A stretch of 64,000 nt of DNA from an uncultured Aquimarina sp. Lineage in GTDB: Bacteria; Bacteroidota; Bacteroidia; Flavobacteriales; Flavobacteriaceae. The stretch lies in the NCBI RefSeq assembly GCF_947496855.1, contig NZ_CANMED010000005.1, positions 1 through 64,000 on the forward strand. The letters run 5' to 3'. The notes beneath the pieces were generated by a model that had not been told where the DNA came from, searched no databases, and saw only the letters and a list, made by a program, of their open reading frames with translations. Shown piece after piece: positions 8,158-16,323 of the stretch. The stretch's first letter is position 1. Every line of letters starts with the position of its first letter. A program made the position numbers and the translations under genes.

Positions 8158-10022
8158 GAAAATTATTACTTTATCTTATTATAATGAGCACTGGTATTAT
8201 TTTTATTGCCAGACTCTTTTATCTGCAAATTTACAACACTTCTTTTTCCGCTCTCTCAGATGATAATGCTATCAAAGTGCTATATGATTATCCTCAGCGA
8301 GGAGCAATTTACGACAGGAATGGCAAACTTTTGGTAACTAACCAACCATCGTATGATGTTATGGTAATACCTAGAGAATTAAAACCTTTTGATACGTTAG
8401 AATTTTGTTCTATCCTTAAAATAACAAAAGAGAAGCTTGTAAAACAATTGCATAAAGCCAGAGTTTATTCTCCTCGTGTTCCTTCTGTAGTTATCCCTCA
8501 GTTAACAAAAGATGAGTATGCTTATTTACAGGAAAAAATGAGAAAATTTGATGGGTTCTATATCCAGAAACGTTCTCTTAGAGACTATCACACGGTAAAT
8601 GCATCTAATGTACTCGGATATATTGCAGAAGTAAATGATGGATTAATAAAAAAAGATCCTTATTATCTTTCTGGTGATCTCATTGGAATGCAAGGTGTAG
8701 AAAAACAATATGAAAACGAACTTAGAGGAATAAAAGGAATTAAACGTATTCAAAAAGATAGATTTAACCGAGATATTGGTCCCTATAAAAACCGTAAATA
8801 TGACACACTACCTGTTAATGGAAAAGATCTGACTATTACTATTGATGAGGAATTACAGGCATATGGACAAAAGCTAATGGAGAATAAACGTGGTGGTATC
8901 GTAGCACTAGATCCTTCTACCGGAGAAATCCTTACTTTAATTACTGCTCCAAGTTATAAACCAGAATTATTAGTAGGACGAAAAAGATCTCCCAATTACA
9001 CAAGACTACATTATGATTCTATTTCCAGACCATTATTTGATCGAGGTGTAAAAGGTGAATATCCTCCGGGATCTCCATTCAAAGCTATTACTGCGCTAAT
9101 TGGATTACAGGAAGGCGTTGTAGACACTAAAGAAAGCTTTTCCTGTAATCACGGGTTTCGATATGGAAAAAAGGCCAAACTTGGATGTCACTCTCATAGA
9201 AGCCCATTAAGCATGATACCAGGAATTGCACAATCCTGTAATGCATATTTTGCTAATGTATACCTAAGAAGCATTAACAAATACGATACTCCACAAGAAG
9301 GCATTGATAGCTGGGAAAAGCACGTAGAAAGCTTTGGGTTAGGAAATTATTTAGGCAACGATTTATCTAGTGGTAGTAAAGGCTTAGTACCCGATTCTAA
9401 ATTTTATAACAAACAATTTAAATATCCTAAGTATAAATGGTATGCCACGGCTACCATATCAAATGCTATAGGTCAAGGAGCTGTATCCGCAACACCTATA
9501 CAATTAGCTAATATGACTGCTGCTATAGCTAATAGAGGCTATTATTTCACACCTCATATTATCAAGGCCATTGACGGTCAACCGATAGAAATAGAAAACT
9601 TTACGAAGCCAAAATATACCACCATCAATAAAGAACATTTTGAACCAGTAATAGAAGGAATGTATCAGGTATACACCCAAGGTACTGCAAGATCATTACA
9701 GGTAGAAGGTATACAAATATGCGGTAAAACAGGTACTGCGGAGAACTACACTAGGATTAATGGCGAACGCATGCAACTTACAGATCATTCCGTTTTTGTA
9801 GCTTTTGCTCCTAAAGAAGATCCTAAAATAGCCATTGCAGTTTTTATCGAAAATGGATATTGGGGATCTAGATATGCCGGTAAGATCGCTAGTTTAATGA
9901 TAGAAAAACACATAAAAGGCCCCATATCTAGGACAGATCTCGAGGATTGGGTATTAACTCATAGTCTTGAAGAGGAATATGCGAAACCATATAGCGGTGA
10001 ACCTTTTAAAATTAACCAATAA
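8154..10022 (+). CDS. mrdA: Penicillin-binding protein 2 (elongation transpeptidase)
   Basis: 622 residues. A membrane anchor lies at residues 5-25, a dimerisation/pedestal domain at about 45-215 (DYPQRGAIYDRNGKLLVTNQ, IQKRSLRDY), and a class B transpeptidase domain at about 235-595. The catalytic motifs are S307-P-F-K310 (in PPGSPFK), S361-C-N363 and K525-T-G527 (CGKTGTAEN). It crosslinks lateral-wall peptidoglycan in the periplasm as partner of the RodA polymerase encoded next; the two genes overlap by one base. Length and motifs are normal for PBP2. Confidence 0.96.
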   Translation: MRKLLLYLIIMSTGIIFIARLFYLQIYNTSFSALSDDNAIKVLYDYPQRGAIYDRNGKLLVTNQPSYDVMVIPRELKPFDTLEFCSILKITKEKLVKQLHKARVYSPRVPSVVIPQLTKDEYAYLQEKMRKFDGFYIQKRSLRDYHTVNASNVLGYIAEVNDGLIKKDPYYLSGDLIGMQGVEKQYENELRGIKGIKRIQKDRFNRDIGPYKNRKYDTLPVNGKDLTITIDEELQAYGQKLMENKRGGIVALDPSTGEILTLITAPSYKPELLVGRKRSPNYTRLHYDSISRPLFDRGVKGEYPPGSPFKAITALIGLQEGVVDTKESFSCNHGFRYGKKAKLGCHSHRSPLSMIPGIAQSCNAYFANVYLRSINKYDTPQEGIDSWEKHVESFGLGNYLGNDLSSGSKGLVPDSKFYNKQFKYPKYKWYATATISNAIGQGAVSATPIQLANMTAAIANRGYYFTPHIIKAIDGQPIEIENFTKPKYTTINKEHFEPVIEGMYQVYTQGTARSLQVEGIQICGKTGTAENYTRINGERMQLTDHSVFVAFAPKEDPKIAIAVFIENGYWGSRYAGKIASLMIEKHIKGPISRTDLEDWVLTHSLEEEYAKPYSGEPFKINQ

Positions 10023-11275
10023 TGGCTAGATCTACTATTGTAGCCATAGATTGGTTAACCGTACTTATATTTTTATTATTAATCGGTTTTGGATGGGTAA
10101 ATATATATTCTGCATCTTATGATGATGAAATTTTCTCTCTAACTGATTTTTCCCGACCATACGTAAAACAATTATACTGGATCGCCCTAAGCGTCATCAT
10201 TATAATTATTACTCAAGCTATTGAAACCAAATTTTACGAACGATTTGCCGGTCTAATTTTTGTGATATCATTAGCCTCACTTCTAGGTCTTTTTATATTC
10301 GGAAAAAATGTAAATGGAGCTACATCCTGGTATGCCTTTGGTCCCGTTGGATTACAACCATCAGAATTTGCAAAAGCGGCCACGGCATTGGCCTTAGCAA
10401 AGTTCTTAAGTGATATGCAAACCAATATTAATTTGATTAATCATCAACTAAGAGCATTCTTAATTATAGCGCTACCTGCATTAATTATCATTCCTCAACC
10501 GGATCCTGGAAGCGCATTAGTATATGCTGCGTTTTTCTTTCCGTTATATAGAGAAGGCCTAGCAGCCACCTATCTAATTATTGGAGCATCTTCTGCTGCC
10601 CTATTCATACTAACTTTATTATTTACACCTTTATGGGTAGTTCTTGGGATTGGAGCCGTTATGCTGTTAATTCTAATTAAAAACAGGAAACAAAAACCAA
10701 GATATTCAAGATACTTACTCACCATTATTGTAATTACAGGATTTTGCTTTTCTGTAAACTATATTTTTAATAATGTTTTCGAACAAAGACATCGAGATCG
10801 TTTTAATATTGTTCTGGGAAAAGAAGTAGATTCTAAAGGTATTGGTTATAACACAAATCAAAGTCAAATAGCTATAGGTAGCGGAGGATGGACCGGAAAA
10901 GGATGGAAAGAGGGCACACAAACTAAGGGTGGTTTTGTACCAGAACAACATACAGATTATATTTTTAGCACGGTCGGAGAAGAGTGGGGTTTTCTTGGCG
11001 CATCTGCAGTGATTATACTATTTGCAGGCTTACTTATAAGACTCCTGTATTTAGCCGAACGACAGAAATCTCAATTCAGTAGAGTTTATGGATATAGCGT
11101 AGTAGGTATTCTATTTGTACATTTTGTAGTAAATGTAGGGATGGTTACAGGCTTATTTCCTACAGTAGGAATTCCACTTCCATTTTTTAGCTATGGTGGT
11201 TCTGGATTATGGGGATTCACACTACTCCTTTTCATCTTTATTAAACTTGATGCTAACCGAGTGAACGAATGGTAG
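10022..11275 (+). CDS. rodA: SEDS peptidoglycan polymerase RodA
   Basis: 417 residues with about ten membrane helices. SEDS-family signatures are present: FGPVGLQPSEFAKAATALALA in the middle, PQPDPGSALVY, an extracytoplasmic loop with QSQIAIGSGGWTGKGW and FVPEQHTDYIFSTVGEEWGF, and the terminal GLFPTVGIPLPFFSYGGSG. RodA polymerises lipid II and pairs with PBP2. It is the last gene of the shape operon; it ends only four bases before the convergent nuclease gene, with no separate terminator between them. Confidence 0.96.
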   Translation: MARSTIVAIDWLTVLIFLLLIGFGWVNIYSASYDDEIFSLTDFSRPYVKQLYWIALSVIIIIITQAIETKFYERFAGLIFVISLASLLGLFIFGKNVNGATSWYAFGPVGLQPSEFAKAATALALAKFLSDMQTNINLINHQLRAFLIIALPALIIIPQPDPGSALVYAAFFFPLYREGLAATYLIIGASSAALFILTLLFTPLWVVLGIGAVMLLILIKNRKQKPRYSRYLLTIIVITGFCFSVNYIFNNVFEQRHRDRFNIVLGKEVDSKGIGYNTNQSQIAIGSGGWTGKGWKEGTQTKGGFVPEQHTDYIFSTVGEEWGFLGASAVIILFAGLLIRLLYLAERQKSQFSRVYGYSVVGILFVHFVVNVGMVTGLFPTVGIPLPFFSYGGSGLWGFTLLLFIFIKLDANRVNEW

Positions 11276-11279
11276 TCAT

Positions 11280-12083
11280 TTAGAATTTCCAGCCATTCTT
11301 ATTAGAAGATGCTTCAAGTCTAGTTTCTATAGTATCTGGTAATTCCTGGAAGAAATCAATCCCCGTTAATTTTTCAATACTGTCAGTAGTAACAACAAAA
11401 TCTTCTAATGGTTTATCCGTATCCTTATGAGGCATCAAAAATGCTATCATTTTTAAGTTTTGAGAGTTTTTATTGAGAATTACTTTATAAAAATATTTTG
11501 GCACAGAAACCGCTTCATAACCAATTGTCTCAAGATTATCAGTCAAAACCCCACCAGTTACTACATAAACACCATCGTACTTACTTGCCCAATATCTAAC
11601 TTTTTGTTCTAGACTATTCCAAATACCAGCATTAAATTGGTGATTTTGAGGGGAAACATTAGATGTGAAAAAAGTTTCCTCAAAAGCATCATATGAAAAT
11701 CTTCTGTCTCCTGCAGGACATAAATGACCTCTGTCATACCCAGAATTTTTATAGTTTCTCCAATCTGCTGAAGACGACCTCACCTTATTGTCTACTTCAA
11801 AAAACGGTCTCTTAAATTCATTTTTGACAAGATGTTCTTTTTTTAATTCATAAGCCACCCATTCTGGTTGTTCGTGTTTTTCAGAATAGGATAAAGAGTA
11901 GTTATCATGAGACACTACAACATCAGTTGTGGATGTCGGAAGATAAAAAAAACTAAGCTCTTTATTTTTACCCATCTGTTCAGTAGCTTCATTCATTTCA
12001 GCTACATCTATATTTTTTTCTATGTAATAGAAGCCAACAGTAACAATAAGAACCAATAACGGATATATAAACTTTCTTTTCAA
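11280..12083 (-). CDS. DNA/RNA non-specific endonuclease (NUC1 family)
   Basis: 267 residues. An N-terminal signal or anchor helix (FIYPLLVLIVTVGFYYI, about 5-21) precedes the beta-beta-alpha metal nuclease domain. The DRGH active-site motif is at residues 117-120 (GYDRGHLCPAGDRR, catalytic His120), and the metal-ligand motif NAGIW begins at Asn151. Such enzymes cut single- and double-stranded DNA and RNA outside the cytoplasm, for nutrient or eDNA turnover. It is a single gene with its own promoter; a TACTTTTG box lies 38 bases upstream of the start. Confidence 0.93.
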   Translation of the reverse strand: MKRKFIYPLLVLIVTVGFYYIEKNIDVAEMNEATEQMGKNKELSFFYLPTSTTDVVVSHDNYSLSYSEKHEQPEWVAYELKKEHLVKNEFKRPFFEVDNKVRSSSADWRNYKNSGYDRGHLCPAGDRRFSYDAFEETFFTSNVSPQNHQFNAGIWNSLEQKVRYWASKYDGVYVVTGGVLTDNLETIGYEAVSVPKYFYKVILNKNSQNLKMIAFLMPHKDTDKPLEDFVVTTDSIEKLTGIDFFQELPDTIETRLEASSNKNGWKF

Positions 12084-12120
12084 ATTTCAATTTTTTTATA
12101 ATTTTTCAACAATCGATGCA

Positions 12121-12174
12121 CAAAAGTATCAAAATCGACCCATATTCGGATATGGTTTAATTTTTTTAAACCAT
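12121..12174 (-). promoter_or_regulatory. Nuclease promoter with overlapping inverted repeats
   Basis: On the minus strand an exact -7 box TACTTTTG lies at 12128-12121. Upstream of it are two inverted repeats: CCATAT-TCGG-ATATGG (12140-12155) and ATGGTTTAA-N5-TTAAACCAT (12152-12174). Their place over the -15 to -45 zone suggests a regulator site. Confidence 0.45.
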
Positions 12175-12554
12175 AATTAATCAAGAAAGTTATCGTCAGT
12201 TATTGAATGAAGCGTAAAGTGTCGAGTAAAATCAAAATTTAACACAAATCAAACGCTGGGTCTTAAGAGTGTTCTTTAAAATCATAAATAATTGATATAC
12301 AATATTTTAATATATAAAATTAACATAAATAAACTCTAAAATTACGGTTATTCCATTTCTATTTTATGTAGTATCCACGTCGAGTATACGTTTTAAAATC
12401 TCTAATTTAGAAGGCTTTTAATTTTGAAAAATTATTTTTCAAAATATCTGATAGAAAAAAATTCATTAGATAAGTTGATATAGGGGCGATCAACTTTTAT
12501 AGTATCTTTATCAGAAGTTAAGCACACGAAAACAAAATCATCTCAAAAGGATAC
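12175..12554. promoter_or_regulatory. Gene-free region upstream of the VKOR/GG-peptide locus
   Basis: No gene is supported here. It holds an inverted repeat ATTTTGAAAA-N5-TTTTCAAAAT (12421-12445), a second one GTTGAT-N9-ATCAAC (12474-12494), and directly after it a -7-like box TATCTTTA (12503-12510), which has one mismatch from TAnnTTTG. The start codon of the VKOR fusion is 45 bases further on. The arrangement suggests a regulated promoter, but no regulator is identified. Confidence 0.4.
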
Positions 12555-14150
12555 ATGAAAAATAACATTGAAAATATAGTTGAAACTGTTTTAATTCAAA
12601 ATAGGATTAGCGACTACGACAAAAAGGATTTAGAATTACAATTACAGATACATCCCAATTACCCAAGTTTTCAATCTATTACAGATACACTAGATTATTT
12701 TAATATCGACAATATAGCTGTTGAAGTTCCTATAGAAGCTTTGGACCAACTCCCTAAAAGCTTTGTTTCATTAGTACAAAAGGAGAACGCAGAGGAGATT
12801 GTTTCCGTTATTAATAAAAATGGTAGTATTCAATTGAAACATACGGATCTTGAAAATACAAAATTTACATATGAAGAATTTAAAAAAATATGGGTTCCTA
12901 AGGTAATAGCCGTAGAGCATAACTCTGGAAAAAGTGCTGTTTTCTCAAAAGAATCTCTTATTCAGAATATTCTGTTTGGAGCTTTATTGGTAAGTTCAAT
13001 TGTAGCCTTAGTCTTTAAACCATTTGATCTTTATCAAATACTATTTTTATTATTATCGATCTCCGGAGTTGTTTTTAGTCTTTTTGCCGTTAGAGAAAGT
13101 CTAGGCATACAATCTAATACTATGCATCAGTTTTGTACATCCGTAGGAAATTCTAACTGCGGAGATGTAATTAATAACAACACAGGAAAATTATTTAAGA
13201 ATTTTTCTTTAGCAGATGCGAGTATTGTATTTTTCGGTATTCTCACTATATATCAACTATTTTATGGCTTTGATAGCACATTGTTATTACCAACACTTAT
13301 CGGCATTCCTTTTATTGCGTATTCCATTTATTCCCAAGCATTTATTATAAAAAAATGGTGCGCAATATGTATTGCCATTAGCGCCATTTCTACTGGTTTA
13401 ATTGTAGTTGCTTTGCTCGGTCTTGCTTTTAACTTTAGCTTAGTATCAATTGCTGCTTTTGTCATGGTTTCTGCACTAGCTACATTAGGCTATATTCATA
13501 TTAAAGAGAATATGGTCGAGAATAAAGATTACAAAAGCGATAATATAAAGCTTAATCACTTTAAGCGTGATAGACAGATATTTGATCATTTATTAAGTAT
13601 ATCGGATAAAATAGAAGATAATACTTCAATTACAAATGAAATTATTCTAGGTAACCCTAATGCAAAATTTAAAATTACAAGTCTAACGAATCCAATGTGC
13701 GGTTTCTGTAAAGGCGCTTTTGAAGCCTACACACGCGTATTAAGAACAATGAGCGAGCAATTACAAATCGTTATACGATTAAAAGTATCATTAGATGATC
13801 TTGATAATCAAGCGACCCAAATAAGTTTACGATTAATGGAAATATATCACGATAACGGATCTGATAGTTTTATTTATGCATATAGCGAATGGTTTAATGA
13901 TAGGACTTTCAGTACTTGGATAAAAAAATATGGAACTCCAAAAAACAGTGAGCACCATATTGAAGTTCTCAAAAATCAATCCGAATGGGCAGAAAAGAAT
14001 AATCTATTCTATACTCCTGCTTCTCTTATAAACACCTCTATATACCCTAAAAAATATAGCTATGATGAATTTTTTCACTTTACTAGCATGATGATTGAAA
14101 ATCAAAATGAGCACGATTATGAAATAGAAGAAAAATCAGTGGGTGTTTAA
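12555..14150 (+). CDS. C39-like / VKOR / DsbA-like thioredoxin fusion
   Basis: 531 residues in three parts. Residues 1-125 resemble a C39 peptidase-like domain (HPNYPSFQSITDTL, FTYEEFKKIW) but have no cysteine, so this domain cannot be a protease. Residues 137-318 are a VKOR-type membrane domain with about six hydrophobic segments, a loop pair C194-X7-C202 (the same spacing as in known VKORs) and the quinone-side C269-A-I-C272. Residues 360-531 are a DsbA-like thioredoxin fold with C382-G-F-C385 and a cis-proline segment YTPAS. The protein has exactly six cysteines, all in these three redox pairs. VKOR-thioredoxin fusions make disulfides in exported proteins and pass electrons to quinone. Three GG-leader, four-cysteine peptides follow, starting 31 bases downstream, and are the likely substrates (inference). 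Confidence 0.9.
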   Translation: MKNNIENIVETVLIQNRISDYDKKDLELQLQIHPNYPSFQSITDTLDYFNIDNIAVEVPIEALDQLPKSFVSLVQKENAEEIVSVINKNGSIQLKHTDLENTKFTYEEFKKIWVPKVIAVEHNSGKSAVFSKESLIQNILFGALLVSSIVALVFKPFDLYQILFLLLSISGVVFSLFAVRESLGIQSNTMHQFCTSVGNSNCGDVINNNTGKLFKNFSLADASIVFFGILTIYQLFYGFDSTLLLPTLIGIPFIAYSIYSQAFIIKKWCAICIAISAISTGLIVVALLGLAFNFSLVSIAAFVMVSALATLGYIHIKENMVENKDYKSDNIKLNHFKRDRQIFDHLLSISDKIEDNTSITNEIILGNPNAKFKITSLTNPMCGFCKGAFEAYTRVLRTMSEQLQIVIRLKVSLDDLDNQATQISLRLMEIYHDNGSDSFIYAYSEWFNDRTFSTWIKKYGTPKNSEHHIEVLKNQSEWAEKNNLFYTPASLINTSIYPKKYSYDEFFHFTSMMIENQNEHDYEIEEKSVGV

Positions 14151-14181
14151 TTGAAACACAATCCAACTTAAATCTAATTAT

Positions 14182-14388
14182 ATGTTATCAAAAATTCTAT
14201 CAGTAAAAGGTGTTCAGGAACTGAACAAAAAACAACAAAGATCAGTAAAAGGAGGAATTACACTTCCTTCATCAGATGATTGTGGATGTATTGTTATGGG
14301 ACGTAACGGATATCTTGAAATTATCGCAGTATCATGTAGCAGTACGTGCCCTGATGGTACTGATCCAATTGGTGGTTTAGGATTCTAA
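14182..14388 (+). CDS. GG-leader peptide precursor 1 (four-cysteine core)
   Basis: 68 residues. The 25-residue leader ends LNKKQQRSVKGG. The core of 43 residues has cysteines at 34, 36, 52 and 56 (DDCGCIV and SCSSTCP) and a glycine-rich tail. The leader matches the Bacteroidetes double-glycine leader type (K-x-x-Q-Q-x-x-[IV]-x-G-G), which in known systems is cut after GG by a C39-peptidase ABC exporter. The even cysteine number and the VKOR-DsbA gene just upstream suggest two disulfide bonds. Activity (bacteriocin, signal or other) is unknown. It is likely co-transcribed with the VKOR gene. Confidence 0.8.
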   Translation: MLSKILSVKGVQELNKKQQRSVKGGITLPSSDDCGCIVMGRNGYLEIIAVSCSSTCPDGTDPIGGLGF

Positions 14389-14495
14389 ACCCTTATGGGT
14401 TTCCAAACCCGGAAACGAAACTTTTCTTTTAGAAAAGCTTTATTATGAAAAGAAGTATTGTATACTCTTTTTCTTCACACACTCACTCAGATATT

Positions 14496-14530
14496 TCCCC
14501 GAATATCTTTAAACTTTCGGGGATTTTTTT
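14496..14530 (+). terminator. Terminator or attenuator hairpin before precursor 2
   Basis: A perfect 8-bp stem TCCCCGAA / TTCGGGGA with a 12-base loop is followed directly by a T-tract. It ends 20 bases before the start codon of precursor 2, which leaves no room for a promoter after it. It may therefore reduce read-through rather than separate two independent transcripts. Confidence 0.65.
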
Positions 14531-14550
14531 TAACTCTTAAACCTATAATT

Positions 14551-14757
14551 ATGTTGCAATCAATTTTAAACCTTACAAAAGTTAGAAAATTAAACAAAAT
14601 ACAACAAAAATTAATTTCTGGAGGGTACATCCCTACCTTAGAACAATTCTGTTGTGGACCTCGTTCACAAGGGTGGTGGATTCAACAATATCCTTTTTTA
14701 GGAAATGACCCATATTATACTTGTTCAGACAATGTATGTAATGGAGGAGCTTGGTAA
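14551..14757 (+). CDS. GG-leader peptide precursor 2 (four-cysteine core)
   Basis: 68 residues from ATG 14551. A longer in-frame start at 14458 is rejected because it would translate through the terminator hairpin and lengthen the leader beyond that of its sister. The 25-residue leader ends LNKIQQKLISGG. The core has cysteines at 34, 35, 58 and 63 (FCCGPRS, YTCSDNVCNGG) and is rich in aromatic residues (WW at 42-43, YY at 55-56, C-terminal W). Leader length and motif equal those of precursor 1, whereas the cores differ strongly, a usual sign of diversifying product peptides. The function is unknown. Confidence 0.8.
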   Translation: MLQSILNLTKVRKLNKIQQKLISGGYIPTLEQFCCGPRSQGWWIQQYPFLGNDPYYTCSDNVCNGGAW

Positions 14758-14927
14758 GCTATAATTTTTAAACAGAAAATAACTTAATACCAATTAAATA
14801 AAATATAGACTGTTTTGTCTTCTCAGTGATCAATTCGATTATAGAGAAGAACACTAGTGTGGTTCTTTATTGCGACGCTTGTTGGATTTACCGCCTTTCA
14901 ATATCAAAACTCAAAAACCTAAAAATC

Positions 14928-15107
14928 ATGAAACAAATTAAAATGTTAGAAGGAGCTAAATCACTCTCTAAGAAACAACAACAGGATATAACCGGTGGAG
15001 TATATATTCTTACTAAAAATCAAAATAGAAGAGGTCGTTGTGATCCTGCATTAAGTTGTTGCTATCACAATGGATATACATGGGTACAAGGACCTCCTTG
15101 TTTTTAA
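14928..15107 (+). CDS. GG-leader peptide precursor 3 (four-cysteine core)
   Basis: 59 residues from ATG 14928 (MKQIKMLEGAKSLSKKQQ); the longer frame from 14826 is rejected because it adds a non-leader-like extension. The 24-residue leader ends LSKKQQQDITGG. The 35-residue core is basic at its start (NRRGR) and has cysteines at 38, 44, 45 and 58 (RCDPALSCCYHNGY, GPPCF). This is the third core in a row with four cysteines. A hairpin (AAGAACAC / GTGGTTCTT, one bulge, 14847-14867) lies in the preceding gap, and a terminator follows the gene. Confidence 0.78.
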   Translation: MKQIKMLEGAKSLSKKQQQDITGGVYILTKNQNRRGRCDPALSCCYHNGYTWVQGPPCF

Positions 15108-15156
15108 AAAGTAATTCGTTTTACTAAACAACAAAACACAATGTTTTGTATACAAG

Positions 15157-15199
15157 AGACTGAACTATTTGTTTTTAACTCATAATTCAGTCTTTTTTT
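15157..15199 (+). terminator. Terminator at the end of the GG-peptide locus
   Basis: The stem AGACTGAA / TTCAGTCT spans a 21-base loop and runs into TTTTTTT. It lies 50 bases after precursor 3. On the opposite strand the hairpin is not followed by a T-run. Confidence 0.7.
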
Positions 15200-15201
15200 G
15201 T

Positions 15202-16314
15202 TTACCCCTTTACGTCCAATGCATCTCTTAATGCATTACCGATAAGCATAAACGCCATAACAAGACTCATAATACCTAAACCAGGTATAATTGCCAAGTA
15301 AGCTTTTCCTAGAATGATATAAGAATAATGATCTTTAATCATAGCTCCCCAACTAGCCATTGGAGGTTGGGCCCCTATACCTAAGAAGCTCAATCCACTT
15401 TCTATTAAAATTGCTCCAGCAAAATTCGCAGCAGAAATTACAATTACCGGTGCTAAACTATTTGGTAACACGTGTTTTGTTATGATCCTAAAATGATCAT
15501 ACCCCAATGCTTTTGCAGCAGTTACATATTGCATTTGCTTTATACTTAAAACTTGCCCTCTAACGACTCTAGCCACCTCTACCCACATCGTAAGCCCAAC
15601 GGCTATGAAAACCTGCCAGAAACCTTTTCCTAAAGCTAATGTAATAGCTATAACCAAAAGTAAGGTAGGTATAGACCAGGTTACATTAATCAACCACATA
15701 ATTAAAACATCTGCCTTACCTCCAAAATAACCTGCTATGGCACCTAAAGATATCCCTAACAGCAAAGAAATCAATACCGCGACAAAACCTATTGAAAAAG
15801 AAATTCGAATTCCGATAAGCATTCTACTAAGTAAATCTCTTCCATATTTATCAGTACCCAAAATAAAGGTTCGACTTTTAATAAATTCTTGTTCGATTTC
15901 TTCTTTCTGAAAGTGATCAGGAAAACTTGCGAATTCAATATTTTTAGTAATCCCTGTAAGCTCTCCTTCGGTATACGGAGTAATTTCTATCGATGTTTCT
16001 TTGAACCTATACGCTTCAATAGGGATTTCGGTATCCATGTTTTTAGTGCCAAAGAATACTTTATCCAAGTAAGATTGATCATATCCTGTTCCAGAAGGTA
16101 TTGTTAACATTTTTACAGAAAAACCCGGCCCTTTGGAATGAATGGATAAATGCATCTGATTTGCATTCTTAGAATTATCAGGTGCCAGCACATAGGCCAT
16201 AATAGCGAATAATGCACAAATAACAATAAACCAAAAACTCAAAACGCCCCAAAAATTCTTCTTGAACTTTTGGAGCGCTAACTTTGATAATGAATTTGAT
16301 TTTGTATTTTGCAT
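15202..16314 (-). CDS. OppC/DppC-type peptide ABC transporter permease
   Basis: 370 residues. An N-terminal helix (about 25-47) is followed by a long polar segment of roughly 110 residues, then five helices of a BPD_transp_1 domain (about 165-365). The ATPase-contact EAA-type loop reads TAAKALGYDHFRIITKHVLPN. The GTDKYGRDLLSRML motif before the second helix is typical of OppC/DppC. Such permeases pair with an OppB-type permease and ATPases to import oligopeptides; none of these partners is in the window. It starts 9 bases after the tail-specific protease gene, so the two are probably co-transcribed. The substrate is not known. Confidence 0.88.
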   Translation of the reverse strand: MQNTKSNSLSKLALQKFKKNFWGVLSFWFIVICALFAIMAYVLAPDNSKNANQMHLSIHSKGPGFSVKMLTIPSGTGYDQSYLDKVFFGTKNMDTEIPIEAYRFKETSIEITPYTEGELTGITKNIEFASFPDHFQKEEIEQEFIKSRTFILGTDKYGRDLLSRMLIGIRISFSIGFVAVLISLLLGISLGAIAGYFGGKADVLIMWLINVTWSIPTLLLVIAITLALGKGFWQVFIAVGLTMWVEVARVVRGQVLSIKQMQYVTAAKALGYDHFRIITKHVLPNSLAPVIVISAANFAGAILIESGLSFLGIGAQPPMASWGAMIKDHYSYIILGKAYLAIIPGLGIMSLVMAFMLIGNALRDALDVKG

Positions 16315-16323
16315 TAAAGCAAA

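Noticed and set aside
14458..14757. 99-codon version of precursor 2
   Set aside because: It would put a terminator hairpin inside the coding sequence and spoil the leader alignment. ATG 14551 fits the sister peptides.
14182..15107. Lanthipeptide or other class of heavily modified RiPP
   Set aside because: No lanthionine synthetase, radical SAM or cyclodehydratase gene is adjacent. The only modifying enzyme present is a disulfide oxidase.
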